From positions 248,001 through 312,000 of the forward strand of contig JARUPY010000107.1 of assembly GCA_029817715.1 (NCBI GenBank): DNA of 64,000 nt. Direction: 5' to 3'. A model generated the notes under the pieces. The model made no database searches. It saw nothing but the letters and a program-made list of their open reading frames with translations, and was not told the origin of the DNA. The position numbers and the translations under genes were made by a program. Below are positions 12,533 to 23,143 of this stretch, one piece after another. Numbering within the stretch: position 1 is the stretch's first letter; every line of letters begins with the position of its first letter. The DNA comes from Melastoma dodecandrum (Eukaryota > Streptophyta > Magnoliopsida > Myrtales > Melastomataceae).

Positions 12533-15500
12533 GGTCTTGACCCCATTTTTCTCCCGCGCCAGGCACCCTTGTAAATACCCCAAATTATCCCCCAAACCTG
12601 TAGATATTAAGGCATTTCTCATTAATGTCAAGTCAGCACTAATTAGTGCTTTGGATGTGGAGTATGAGAAGAATTCATATGAAGGCACTGCTGCCATTCC
12701 TAGGAAAAGTGTGAAATCATCATCCAATGTTTCTGCTGGTGATGGATGGCTGGCTACGTACAGATATTAGTGAAAAGATTACCCCACCATTGCTGTACAG
12801 TCACAAGCATTGATAAGCATCAAAAATTGAAACAAGGAATTCAAGGGTCATGATCTCCATGCGTTCGTGAATCATACACTCCAAAGCAGTGGGTTTGGAA
12901 GACTCCCAAAGTCTGCACTTCTGTCTCGGAGGATCACCCGACTCTCGAACCAACCACCGCCACCCCTTCGCCACGACGGTGAACTCAATTACTTCCTCCG
13001 GCGATCTCCCATCAACTTGATCACCCATTTGGGGTGGGACTTGAACATCTTCCCGTACCTGCAAATCAAGGTAACAAGTACTGGTAAGTTCATCAACATA
13101 ATTTTGCAATGCTGGATAATTAGAAAAAAATCACAGAAGACAGCAGAGAAGAAGAAGGAAAAGGATCGACTTTTGATGGCATTTGTTCATAAAGTCCTCT
13201 GGATGGTCGAAGTATGCCTGGGCGACAAACTCGATGGTTTCGCTAACAAACGGAAGCCCAAGGCCCCTGGAAGAATTAATGGATGCCTTGCCTTGTTCTC
13301 CCTAGACAGATCATAATAGCCATAACATCATACTGGCAAGGAAAAGAATCAAGTTTAAAAGACTCGGCAATCATTCAACTGTGGCCCGACCATGTGTTTA
13401 AAAGAGATGATTAAAATATTCTTTTAAGTTCATCTAGCTCGGTCTTGATTTCTTACTGATAAGGACAATGCAGAGAGCTTTTTCCTCAAGGCTTCTAATA
13501 TGGCTGCATAACAGGAGTAAGTGGAGCCACAAAAGCAGTTGAAGTAACTGAACTGGAAGTCGGTGGAGAAAAGGCCACTTTTGCATCCTCTTCTTCGGCC
13601 GTTTTAGTATCTGTTTTCGAGACTCATTACGCGACTCTCTTTAAAAATCAATAACCTTCAGATTTTTGTCTACCAGATTCCAGAGATCTCGCGACAACCC
13701 CAACAAACTAGGGAGTAACTCACCAGACAAATCTCACCAGACAAATCCGACCCACGCTCAACGATCTCCCAGATTACTCGGATTCCATGATCAGCCCACT
13801 CAACGGCTTCTCCATGAGCCTCCCCGAGATTTTTGGAGATTTTCGAATACACGATTCTCTTTAGTTTAAAAAACAGAGGGAGACGAAAAAAAGACCAGAG
13901 AAGATACCACTCACAGGAGGGGGAGAGATCACCTACAGAGAGAAAAAGGAGGAGACTAACGAAATCATCGGTTTTTCTCCCTTCTTCCTTGCGTCCCTCC
14001 TTCCTTGACCCTCTTCTGCGATTGCAGGACCTGGATAGCTGCCTCTCATTACCCCAGCTCCTCAGCCGCTTCCTCCACCAAGGTAAGGAGAAGAGGGCAT
14101 CACCGGAACCCCCCCAACGACCAACCTGAACAAGCAGACCACAGTGACATGAAGAATAACGTCATACCTGAAGCCGCAGTGGTTGTCGACCCCTCTGGAT
14201 ACCAGGACATCGACATCAGGCTTGGAGGACGACCTCATCTCCAGCAGCGGCGACTTGCGATGCAAGATGCCTCCCTACAGCAGCAATGAAGCCGCCCCCT
14301 TCGTAGACGGTCCAGTCGACTCCACCTTCCTTCCGTTGATGGAGAACCAACTCAAGCCTCTCGCAAGTGTCGTGAGAATACTCTCCTTTTACTTTTAACT
14401 GTTTCATTCATGTGCAGTCCTCATGCCGTCTGTAGGCTGTCTCTCTACCTCAGCCACCTTCAACGTCAACCTCCTGATGTTCGGCTGTGACAAAATTGCC
14501 ATCAACAACGGCAGCAACACCTCTCCCGCCGGCTTCGAATCCAGCGACGGATCTTCCCCCTTGCTCCCTCTGGCACCTCTTTCAGCACTAACGCCTCTTC
14601 GGCATCCTCAGACCAAGCGATGGCGAATCACACCCCTTTTTGGCGTTCTCAGAGCTCTCGGTGGCAAACCCACCTTTCCCCGGCATGGCTGGATCTCACG
14701 CAAGTCGTCTCCCACCGCTTTCAGATCAAATCCGCCATGGTGAACCCATTCTCCGGCGACCCTGATCAGTCGACCAGTGGCGGCTCCCCACCTCAAAATC
14801 CTTGACGCCCGCACCATGGAGCAGGACCACCACCTCCCCGGCGACCTTCAGAACCAGCGGCAGCGAGTTCCTCCTCCCACAGCACCACCTTCAGCCCTAA
14901 GGCGGCTTCCCACCTCAGCTCCCCGACGTCCCTGGATTCAGTCGCAGCGGACTCATATCCCTGCCACAGGGATATCCCGTCACCAGCAGCCAACCCGACC
15001 CAGCTTCGCGGCAGAGACGGCAGCCCTCCATCGGATTTCCCTCTTCGCTCCCGGTCCTCAGCAGCAGCTTTCATCCTCCGGCGCCACCCAGCAGCCCTGC
15101 TCTTCAGAAGCAGCAATGATCGCCACCGATGCTCCAAATCCCAGCAACCTGCGCCCCAAGGCGGCTCCTCATCCCGGCTTCCCGACGGTCTCGGATCTCA
15201 CGGCAGCGGCGACCCTCCTCCGCGACGTCCTCTTGCCGTGGCGCCCATCTCCGGCGAACCCTCTCCCGGCGCTTCACGACGACGGCGTCCTCCCACAGCC
15301 CGTCCCTGGCGCTCCCCATCAGCCTCCCGGCGGCGATTCCAGGTCTGACCCCAGCGGCCCTCATCCTCAGATCCGGTCCTCCGGCGGCTCCCCACCCTTT
15401 CTTCGGCCTCCAGGAGTATCAGCTCGTCGGCCACACAGCTTCGGGGACTCTCAGCTCCGGCGATCTCCAACCCATGACGACGCCGGTCTCCTCGGGCTCC

Positions 15501-16794
15501 TTGCGCAGGTCCAGTTCTCAACACTGACGAGGTTCTCCTGGATCTAGCGTCGGCAGACTCCACCACCTGAGATGCAGTTGACGACGCCGGCGCCTCTTCA
15601 GTCGTGCGATCGCCCCAGCTCCTCGCCTGGATCGCGCTGAGGGAACTTCAGTTCGGGTGAGCTGAAGGTGAGGAGGAGGTAAAATTCTTCTCTTTTAGTT
15701 TAGTTAATGGCCACAGTAGGTTATTTCAATTTTAACAATTGTCAAACCATTGTTTAAAACGTGAACACGTGCCTTTTAGAATTTTTTTGATCATCGTAAA
15801 TATTTTAACTGACTTCATTAAATTAATACTGTTTGAGTTATATCCATTTAATCAACGTGATTTCGTCACGTTTAAGCTTACTTGAATTTTTATGTACGAG
15901 TTAATGTTTTACCTCGACGTGCATAACTAACATCCCTCTTTCTTTGTTTTGCATGTAAAACACGGCGAAACTTGGACATCTGGAAGGATCACAATCCGAC
16001 CCCACCGATTCATACGGTAAGACACGTCTTACTAATTCGATTCGAATTTCATTCAAATTTGATCAATATTAACGGCATGGCATGGCATTGTTTCTTCCTC
16101 TACTTTGCATGTAAACACCGAGGAATTCATTACCAAGGGATATCATCCTCCGGCAGCGCGAACGATCGACATCAACGGGCTCACAGTGCCCCATACACTG
16201 AGCATGTGATTTCGGAATATCAACGCCAAACTCTCGAAGACTACATGAAGGCGCGTGTATCAAACCGCGTGGATCTCTCCGCGTGTGTAAAAACCGCGAT
16301 GTCAAGATAACAAAGCGGCCCCAAACGTCATCTCAGGTACATGAGGGAGGTGCGGGCCTCCCGAAGTTTTATTATTTCCACATGTAACCGGTCGTGGGCC
16401 CAAGTGCATAGGCCCATGATCACCACCCTTCCCCACTCCCTTTGATCTAAATACTTGATCTGTGGTTGCTATGCATGTTATTTGGCTCTCAGGATTTCAT
16501 CGTCGCATGTTGTTTGCTAAACCAATACACATGAGTTCGGGCTCAAAAAGCCTGAATCGAGTCCAACGCCCGTAAAACATTTACATGAGTCCGGAGTCAT
16601 GCCCGGATCGGGTCCAACACCCGTTAAACAAAAGCAAACTTTTTTGGAGCAAACGCCACCTTTTCGCATGCTTAAGTGTAAGAGTTAGTAATTAAGAATC
16701 CCCGAACCAGCTGTTTTTCCGACTTAACAGTTTTAAAATAAAAGTCGGTGGCGACTCCGTAATTGTTTACCTAGGTTAAACAACAACACTTTTT
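12533..16794. mobile_element. 4.26 kb insertion in gag, possibly an LTR-derived non-autonomous element
   Basis: TACAA flanks the insert at 12528-12532 and 16795-16799. Gag reads through in frame once the insert and one copy are removed, so the borders are well fixed. Five-base duplications are typical of LTR retrotransposons, but the ends (GGTCTTGACCCC and AACAACACTTTT) are not TG...CA. Near the right end, plus-strand GTCGGTGGCGACTCC at about 16744-16758 resembles the primer site of Tat/Ogre elements, so the preceding sequence may be a long LTR. I found no LTR pair and no transposase. Much of 13680-15680 is GC-rich, proline- and serine-coding in several frames and not convincingly a gene. A possible exon-like stretch at 12600-12770 (NVKSALISALDVEYEKNSYE) is not recognised. 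Confidence 0.75.
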
Positions 16795-16799
16795 TACAA

Positions 16800-17565
16800 A
16801 CGGAGCCATTTTTGGATGAGGGATTGGCGCCCGCGCGCGTGCTAGGCCGGAAGGCGCGCGTACAACCCTTTCGACGCCCCTCGCTGGCAGTGAGTCTACA
16901 GGGATTTTAGTATAAAAACTTTCTGCCCGGGACGGACCCCTTGCGCTTGGCAAGTCTCCTGGCGGAATTTCATCTATGGGGGCTTTTCCAGGTCGACGAG
17001 CGGGGACGGAAGGTGCGTATCTATTTGTCTCGCCTTGAGCCTCGCCGCATTCGTCCTCAAGGTTTACTGCATGGACGGCATTTTGCCTCCATTCTGTAGG
17101 CGATCGAGAAGAGGCTGGCCTAGAAGGGGATGTCCTGTCCCTCAATTCTGCAGCGTATTGGTTATCACCATTCCAAGGGTCATCATTCTGAAAAGAGACA
17201 TTCCTTTTCTCGGTGCGCCGCGCATCTCCCATAAAGGAGAATTCCCTGTCTATGGGGTTGTTCGCACCTGCGACAGCACTAGGCCTATTTAAGGCAGTGA
17301 TTTGCTCTAGAATCCGAGTTATATTGTTTTTCAGTCCAGATATCCGCTTGTCAGCCAAGTTCTTCATATCGTTAAATTCCTTATGGAATTCGAGCCTGGA
17401 TATGAATTCGGAAGGCGCGTGACCCATGAACTCGGTCTGTGTCTCGTTCATCTGACCACTTAGGGTCACATTTCCAGTTATTGCATCCCCTGTTTAAAAA
17501 GTATCGTCTCCATCTAATGGAGGTGGGGGATTGCGGTTCGCACCACTTCTGGTATTTTTTGCCAT
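16800..17565 (-). pseudogene. gag: Tat-clade gag, N-terminal part (element 1)
   Basis: The start is the ATG at 17565 (MAKNTRSGANRNPPPPLDG), matching the element 2 gag start MPRNTRSTTQNPLDG. The shared block HAPSEFISRLEFHKE follows. A TAA near 17495 interrupts the frame shortly after the start. The segment stops at the 4.26 kb insertion and continues at 12532. Confidence 0.85.
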
Positions 17566-17590
17566 CTGCAAATATGAGGTATTTTGCTTG

Positions 17591-17610
17591 CTCCCACTGT
17601 GGTCGCCAAA
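17591..17610 (-). other. Primer binding site of element 1
   Basis: On the minus strand, TTTGGCGACCACAGTGGGAG lies four bases inside the 5' LTR. TGG pairs with a tRNA CCA tail. TGGCGAC matches the arginine-tRNA-type primer site known for Tat/Ogre elements; the exact tRNA was not checked. Confidence 0.7.
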
Positions 17611-17614
17611 GACG

Positions 17615-18631
17615 TGTTCGCGTAGAAAGCAGACCACGTCGGAAATATTTGGCAATTGGACTCACAGGGAATTGTATGTGGTCGCCAGAAAGATGAATTT
17701 CAATGATAAAGGACAAAGGCTGTTACAAATTCAAAGTTTTACAAAAGTAAACGAACGCTTACCGCCATAAAAAATGAAGGAAAAATGGTGGGATGGATGA
17801 TGGAGGCGTTGCAGACTTGCTGCTGGAGGTGCGACTGAGGCCGACGTCGCCTGCTGACGCTGTAGACCCGGTACAATGCGCTGTAGACTTGGTGCTGACG
17901 TTGTAGACTTAGTGCAGTGCGCTGTAGACTTGGTGCTGACGTCACTGCTGACGTTGTAGACTTAGTGCAGTGCGCTGTAGACTTGCGCCTCGTGAAGCAG
18001 AGTCTGGCAAAGGATGGATGCAGATGCTAAGGCCTTGGATGAACACCTTAGTGACGGAGGGTTGTTGCCCCGGTTACGGTTGCTCGCCGGGACGGTGGAA
18101 GTGCGGGCGGAGGGTTGTTGCCACGGTTACGGTTGCTCGCCGGGACGGTGGAAGTGCTGGCGGAGGGTTGTCACCAAAGCTACGGTTGCTCACTCTGGTG
18201 TTGAAGGTAGTGGCCAAATAACCCAGGCCTCGATCTACTAAAATCTAAGGGTGACGAGCAATGCAAAGCTTGTGTTTGGCTGATTGATCGTGTCTCTTCC
18301 CAAGGGGGGTCAATTCCTTTTATACTGAATTTTCCTTGTCCTACACGCTTCACACGTCCTCATAATGTTCCTCCAAATCGTGGCTTGATCTCAACTTCTT
18401 CCTAAGAATCTCGGAGTTTGTTGTTTGTATTTTTTTTAAATATCCCTATGATTTTCTGGATTATGCGTTGGGATCGTGTGTTCGGGCTGTAGACTTAGCA
18501 CAGGCCCAAGGTATCTCATAGCGCTAACATGTTGATGTAAGCTGTAGACTTAGCTCAGGCCCGCATCCTATGTTGGGCTTTTCTGGGCCCGTAGACTTAG
18601 CATAGGCCCAAGATATTCCATAGTGTCAACA
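17615..18631 (-). repeat. LTR of element 1 (5' LTR in element sense)
   Basis: This 1017-bp partner of 1493-2525 has one fewer unit in the GTAGACTT array. Nine GTAGAC hexamers remain, and the first one of the left copy is changed to GCAGAC here. In element sense it should carry the promoter for gag-pol; I did not pin down a TATA box. Confidence 0.93.
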
Positions 18632-18636
18632 ATACG

Positions 18637-19264
18637 CAAAATTGGATTTGAGCTGAGCATTGGTCTTGAGAATGCAGTCATGGCCATGTACGCGAAATGT
18701 GGCAACCTTGAAATGGCAATGAGAATTTTTCATGGCATGCCTCAGAAGAACTTGATCTCCTGGAATGTCGTGATTGGTGCCCTTGCATAGCATGGACGAA
18801 CCGTTGAAGCGATCAACCTCTTCTTGAAAATGCGACCTGCTCGTGTTTCCCTGGATGGAATCACTTTTGCCGGAGTGTTATCTGCTTGTTGTCACAGAGG
18901 TCTCATTAATACATTGCCTATGAAACAGAGCACTGCCTGTCTGAATGATCTTCTTGGACAAGGAGGTTTATCCGCATTGGATTGATGCCAATGAGACCCG
19001 ATAGATATGGGGAGCACTGTTAGGTACTGATATGATCCGTGGATATGATATTGGAGACTTGATCCTAAAGCAGCTACTAGAGTTGTTGCCACGCAGTTCA
19101 GGGCTTTGTGTGCTTCTGTCAAACCTCTATTCAGAAGCGGGGAGACGGGAGGCCATGAGGAAAATCAGGAGAATAATTAACGTAAAGAACATTGGTAAAT
19201 GTGTAGCGGTTAGCTTCATCGAGGTCAATGGTCATGTTCAGGAGTTCATGGTCAAAGATATGTG
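18637..19264 (+). pseudogene. PPR protein (PLS class, E domain), 3' part of a split pseudogene
   Basis: This continues the reading frame broken at 1492. Motifs include LENAVMAMYAKCGNLEMAMR, KNLISWNVVIGALA and VSLDGITFAGVLSACCHRG. A C-terminal E-type block follows (LLELLPRSSGLCVLLSNLYS, SFIEVNGHVQEF). A stop (TAG) near 18788 and at least one frameshift between about 18900 and 19040 are present. The E-type C-terminus suggests an organellar RNA-editing relative; no DYW domain is seen. Confidence 0.82.
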
Positions 19265-21032
19265 AAGCGAAATCTCCATTAGCTTGTACTCACGTTCGAC
19301 CAGTTAACAGATCATTTGAAATTGGAATGGTATTTTTGTGATCTTTTGTGTACGGAAGGTAGCACTCCTTTATTTTGCCACTGTTTTCCCTCCACTTGTA
19401 TCATTATAATGATTTGAGGAAGTCATAACATTTGATTCCCTCTATTGCATTTTTACCTAACTTCACGTTTCTGAAATTTTGCTTCTAAAATATGCTTTCT
19501 TTTTCAAATTTTTGGTGGTGTAATAACTCTCTGTGTGTGACCTGGATTTTAGTCTCGATGTGGTTACTTGTCATGCAATCCAAGTGTTCTGAGGGGGATG
19601 CTGTTGCTCGGTTTACACTTAATGGGTTAAAATGTATTGATTGGTTGGCTGTGGTCTGGTATTATCACATCATTTCATGTTCTGAATGTAGTTGTCAGAA
19701 ATTGTAATGTCGGTGGACTGTCTTGTATTGCTCAAGTCATTAGTTTCAGGGTGCATTGCAATGAGCCATTAACCAGCTTTGTTTAATCTGATTGCAAGAT
19801 AAGATGAGCAAATTCTTCTTGGTTTCAAATAGGATTTTCTCTTGATTTTTTCTTGGCTTAGGATCTTTGTCTCAGTGGATGATAGATGCTGTGGACCACT
19901 TTCCGCAATTCAGTCCTTTTTTGTTGGACTTGCAATCATGCCGGTAGTCTTCTTGTTCTAACAATTGAACAATTTTTTGAAAGTTTAAGCTCTGTACACC
20001 CCTAAAAAACGTTGTGTACACTTGATTATGTATTCTGAGCATATTATGTCAGTTCATGTTCCCATAACCTTTGTGAGATCTGCATTATCTCTAGAGCAGT
20101 CAGTACCAGTTTCTTTTGGCCTGGGAAGAATCTGCTGTTGGCTTGGCGCTTTTTTCTTCGCTAGTACAGGTGTCAAGTCATTCAGTCTCAATTGCTGATC
20201 TTGTCCAAGCAGAAGAGTTCACTGACTGAACGGGACCTTATCTTGAGGGGCGGCAGGAATTATAAGCTTTTTTTCTGCAGGTTCAAGGATCGCAGCAGAG
20301 GGATTGATTCCACTGATGATGGGAAGTAGTTATATCGAATAAGACGAGCAACTACAAAGCTGCCGTGAGCGAGCAAAGTTTTATCCTGGTGCCCCAACAA
20401 TATTGAGCTCTAGGATTTGTTCGTTGGATACCATCAGAAGCGACTTTTCGAGCAGCGGTGGGTGAGGGCGAAGGCACGGTGTTTCGTCTCTCTTTAGAGC
20501 CCACCATACAATCTCATGGTGTTTTTTTCATAGCCTTTCTCTTGAGTTTTATCTGGTCACTGATTCCTCCGGTCAAACGTTTTATTTTCACAGAGATAAA
20601 TGTTTTGTTCTTATTAATTTGATTTTTATTTTATAACTTCTCAAATAAATTTAGTCGAAATAAGGAATACTCAGGATATTCATGTTAACGAATGCTTGTG
20701 TAGGATATCTAAAATGTAATAATAAATTTCCAGAAATATTTTATACTTCGATCATGGACAGATACAAATGAGATAATAATCTCAATATCAATCATTCAAC
20801 CGAGGTGGCCAATATTTGGTGCTCATGATCTTCCCAATCTATATATATCTTTACTAAATTCTTTTATCTCTTGCTACACCAATAAGATAATATCTCCCAA
20901 GTTAAGATAAATCTTCAAATAGATCCGAAATAACACTATATAGCCAAGAACTGTAACACTTTTAGAGGAGCAGAAAGGTATCAGTTAAAGGGAAGCAAGG
21001 GAAAACACTGAATTAGCACAGAAAAGAAGGCA
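19265..21032. other. Intergenic, no gene seen
   Basis: This holds the likely 3' UTR of the PPR gene and AT-rich sequence. No frame has a recognisable domain. No LTR, inverted repeat or RNA gene was recognised. Confidence 0.4.
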
Positions 21033-21269
21033 ATGGGTTCCAACATAGACGACAGGTCCCGCACGAGCAGGCGGATCTTTCTAGCGAGCTACACTTTTCG
21101 AAGAGAAGAGACCAGGACACACAAGACAAAGAAAACAATCATGGTGATCCTGCGGGGCACGAAGGCTCTTCGTGATAAGGTTTCTTCAAACGTGTCTTCA
21201 CTGAAGAACAAACTTTTAGGGCGGAGGATCAAGATTGGTGTAGCCGTAAGTGAAGATATTACATCATAG
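21033..21269 (+). CDS. Small hypothetical reading frame, possibly a first exon
   Basis: The frame encodes 78 residues rich in Arg, Lys and Ser (MGSNIDDRSRTSRRIFLASY at the start), with no domain I know. GTAAGTGAAG near 21246 fits a splice donor, so the coding part may end at LLGRRIKIGVA. I see no clear downstream exon. It could be a chance frame or a remnant. Confidence 0.2.
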   Translation: MGSNIDDRSRTSRRIFLASYTFRREETRTHKTKKTIMVILRGTKALRDKVSSNVSSLKNKLLGRRIKIGVAVSEDITS

Positions 21270-23143
21270 TATGGTCTGTGTTCAGGGAAACTCATAGGCA
21301 TACATGTACATCGAAACTTTAAACAGCAATTGTTCTTCGCCCAAACTTCACGTTTTACATGAGAAATCTTTTGTCATCAGATTTTCGTGGTTGATCAGTG
21401 GCTATGTATATGTTAGCGGCATCTGGACATTGTGTCTTGAGTGTCCGACGAGGTTTCCAACCCGTGCTTGTGATGTGCTGCTTGCTGTGAGTTTATGTCA
21501 TTATTTTGTCACGTAGGACTGGAAAAGCTTGAAACCGTGAAGAGCACGATGGATTCATGGCGTGGATTGATTTTCCTAAAAGAAGAAAAGTAAATACTAT
21601 TATTTTTTTTGTAGAAGTACTATTATTTTTAAAATTAAAAAATTTTGAAATATAGTTTTTTTTTTTATGAATACAGTAAATTTCACAAAACGTGCTTATA
21701 ACTCTGTAAAAAAAAATGTATGTTAAATTTTCCAAAAAAATTATAAAGATTATCAAATATTTTACAAAGAATTCGGCATATTATGTGCACTGAAACTTCT
21801 TATTTAACATTTTACTAACTTTATGGAAATATTATTTCATCTAGAAAATATATAAAATCTAGAAACATAAAAAATTTATTTATACAGTTTGTCTTTTAAA
21901 ATAATAATCTTACATATATTTCTATAATTAAATAAAAGAAATCGTAGTTACAAAATAAGTTTTTGTAAAACATAAAAAAGAAGCATAAATTTGCAAAAGT
22001 TAGTAAAATATGAAAAAATTGAGGATGACAAAGATATTAGAAAGGAAAATGTTTGAACTAGGGTTGGATATCTGAGTGAAGTTTGTATTTATTTGGGCTG
22101 CGTAATGCCTTTCCCTCTTCTGCTTAAATCTAAAATGGCGGGAGGACAAAATCCTAATACACTTTTCCTATCAATATGGACTTTATTGGATGCATCCATC
22201 TAGTTTTCATAAATCTTCATTCCACATACGGTAGAGAAACAAGAGTAAATCCCTTTTTTAATTAATTAGTTGGAATGCTCATTTTTTAGTAATAAAGGGA
22301 TTTGATTCCGTGAAACGGACTCTGGCTTTACATGTGATCGTGTCCGATTAGATAGAGGGATTGATTGATTATTCGACCTATTAGATCGATTATGATTCGC
22401 CTGAGTTATTTATTGTACCGTGATTATGATTCGCATTGGATCGATTAACGTCTTACTATTTTTTCTCTTTCGTTCCTAAACTCAAATTATGTTATTTTCT
22501 AATGTTTTACTTATATATATATATAGGAGCATAAACTTTGATAATCTACTATTCATTTTATATTTAAACATGATAATGTCACCAAAAATATCAATTTCTT
22601 TGTACTTTTATTTTAATTCTTCGTTTCAAAAAGTTTTAAAATTTCTGAACTAATTCACTTAAATCGGTAATAAATCTAAATCGGCTGTTGTTTGTTCTGT
22701 CCTACCTGTGCTTTCATTTGTCCCGACACTAGACTTAATCATCGACGTTGTTCCCTCTTCCAAGGCGCGTCATTATGCTTTTTAAGTCCTTATCAATCTC
22801 CTCCTTAAACATTACCATCCAAATATTTTTCCGAGTACTTTTTTTTTTTTTTTTGGGGTTCCTCTCCCATGGAATTGACCCATTCTCCTTTGTATATAAT
22901 AAGGTCGGCATCGGCATCCTACCCAATTCGTCCTAACCGATGGCACACCCTAAGATTATGAAATTGTCCCCAACTAAAATCAAATATTATCATTTGATAG
23001 CTCCCCCCCCCCCCAATCAACAAATGTTCCCCAGAATTGTTAATAATTATTTTACATGTCATGCAAACATTTCTAGTGGAATTTATTGGACCGACCCGAT
23101 CCCATCAAACATATAAACCGACAACATTATTTGCATCATCATC
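21270..23143. other. AT-rich intergenic region upstream of the LysM receptor gene
   Basis: The region is strongly AT-rich from about 21590 to 22700. It has T runs near 21605 and 22840 and a C run near 23005-23014. No gene is supported. The last few hundred bases are the likely promoter of the LysM receptor gene. Confidence 0.4.

Larger units (their letters stand above)
1493..18631 (-). mobile_element. Ty3/gypsy LTR retrotransposon, Tat clade (element 1)
   Basis: LTRs lie at 1493-2525 and 17615-18631. Both begin TGTT[T/C]GCG and end GTCAACA on the plus strand. The element is flanked by ATACG at 1488-1492 and 18632-18636. Gag-pol reads on the minus strand, so the right LTR is the functional 5' LTR. 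Tat-clade features are the arginine-tRNA-like primer site, a DNGA protease motif, an extra archaeal-type RNase H after the normal one, and no chromodomain. All its genes are broken by stops or frameshifts. A PMD gene lies antisense near the left LTR, and a 4.26 kb insertion lies in gag. Several differences between the LTRs, including a missing repeat unit, suggest a moderately old copy. It disrupts the PPR gene. Confidence 0.95.

Noticed and set aside
13833..15566. Several long overlapping reading frames rich in Pro, Ser and Arg
   Set aside because: The region is GC-rich and open in several frames on both strands, with no domain. It lies inside the insertion in gag, so base composition explains it better than coding.
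22735..22936. Short frames on both strands near the T run
   Set aside because: No domain or splice signal, low-complexity sequence, and unlike neighbouring genes.
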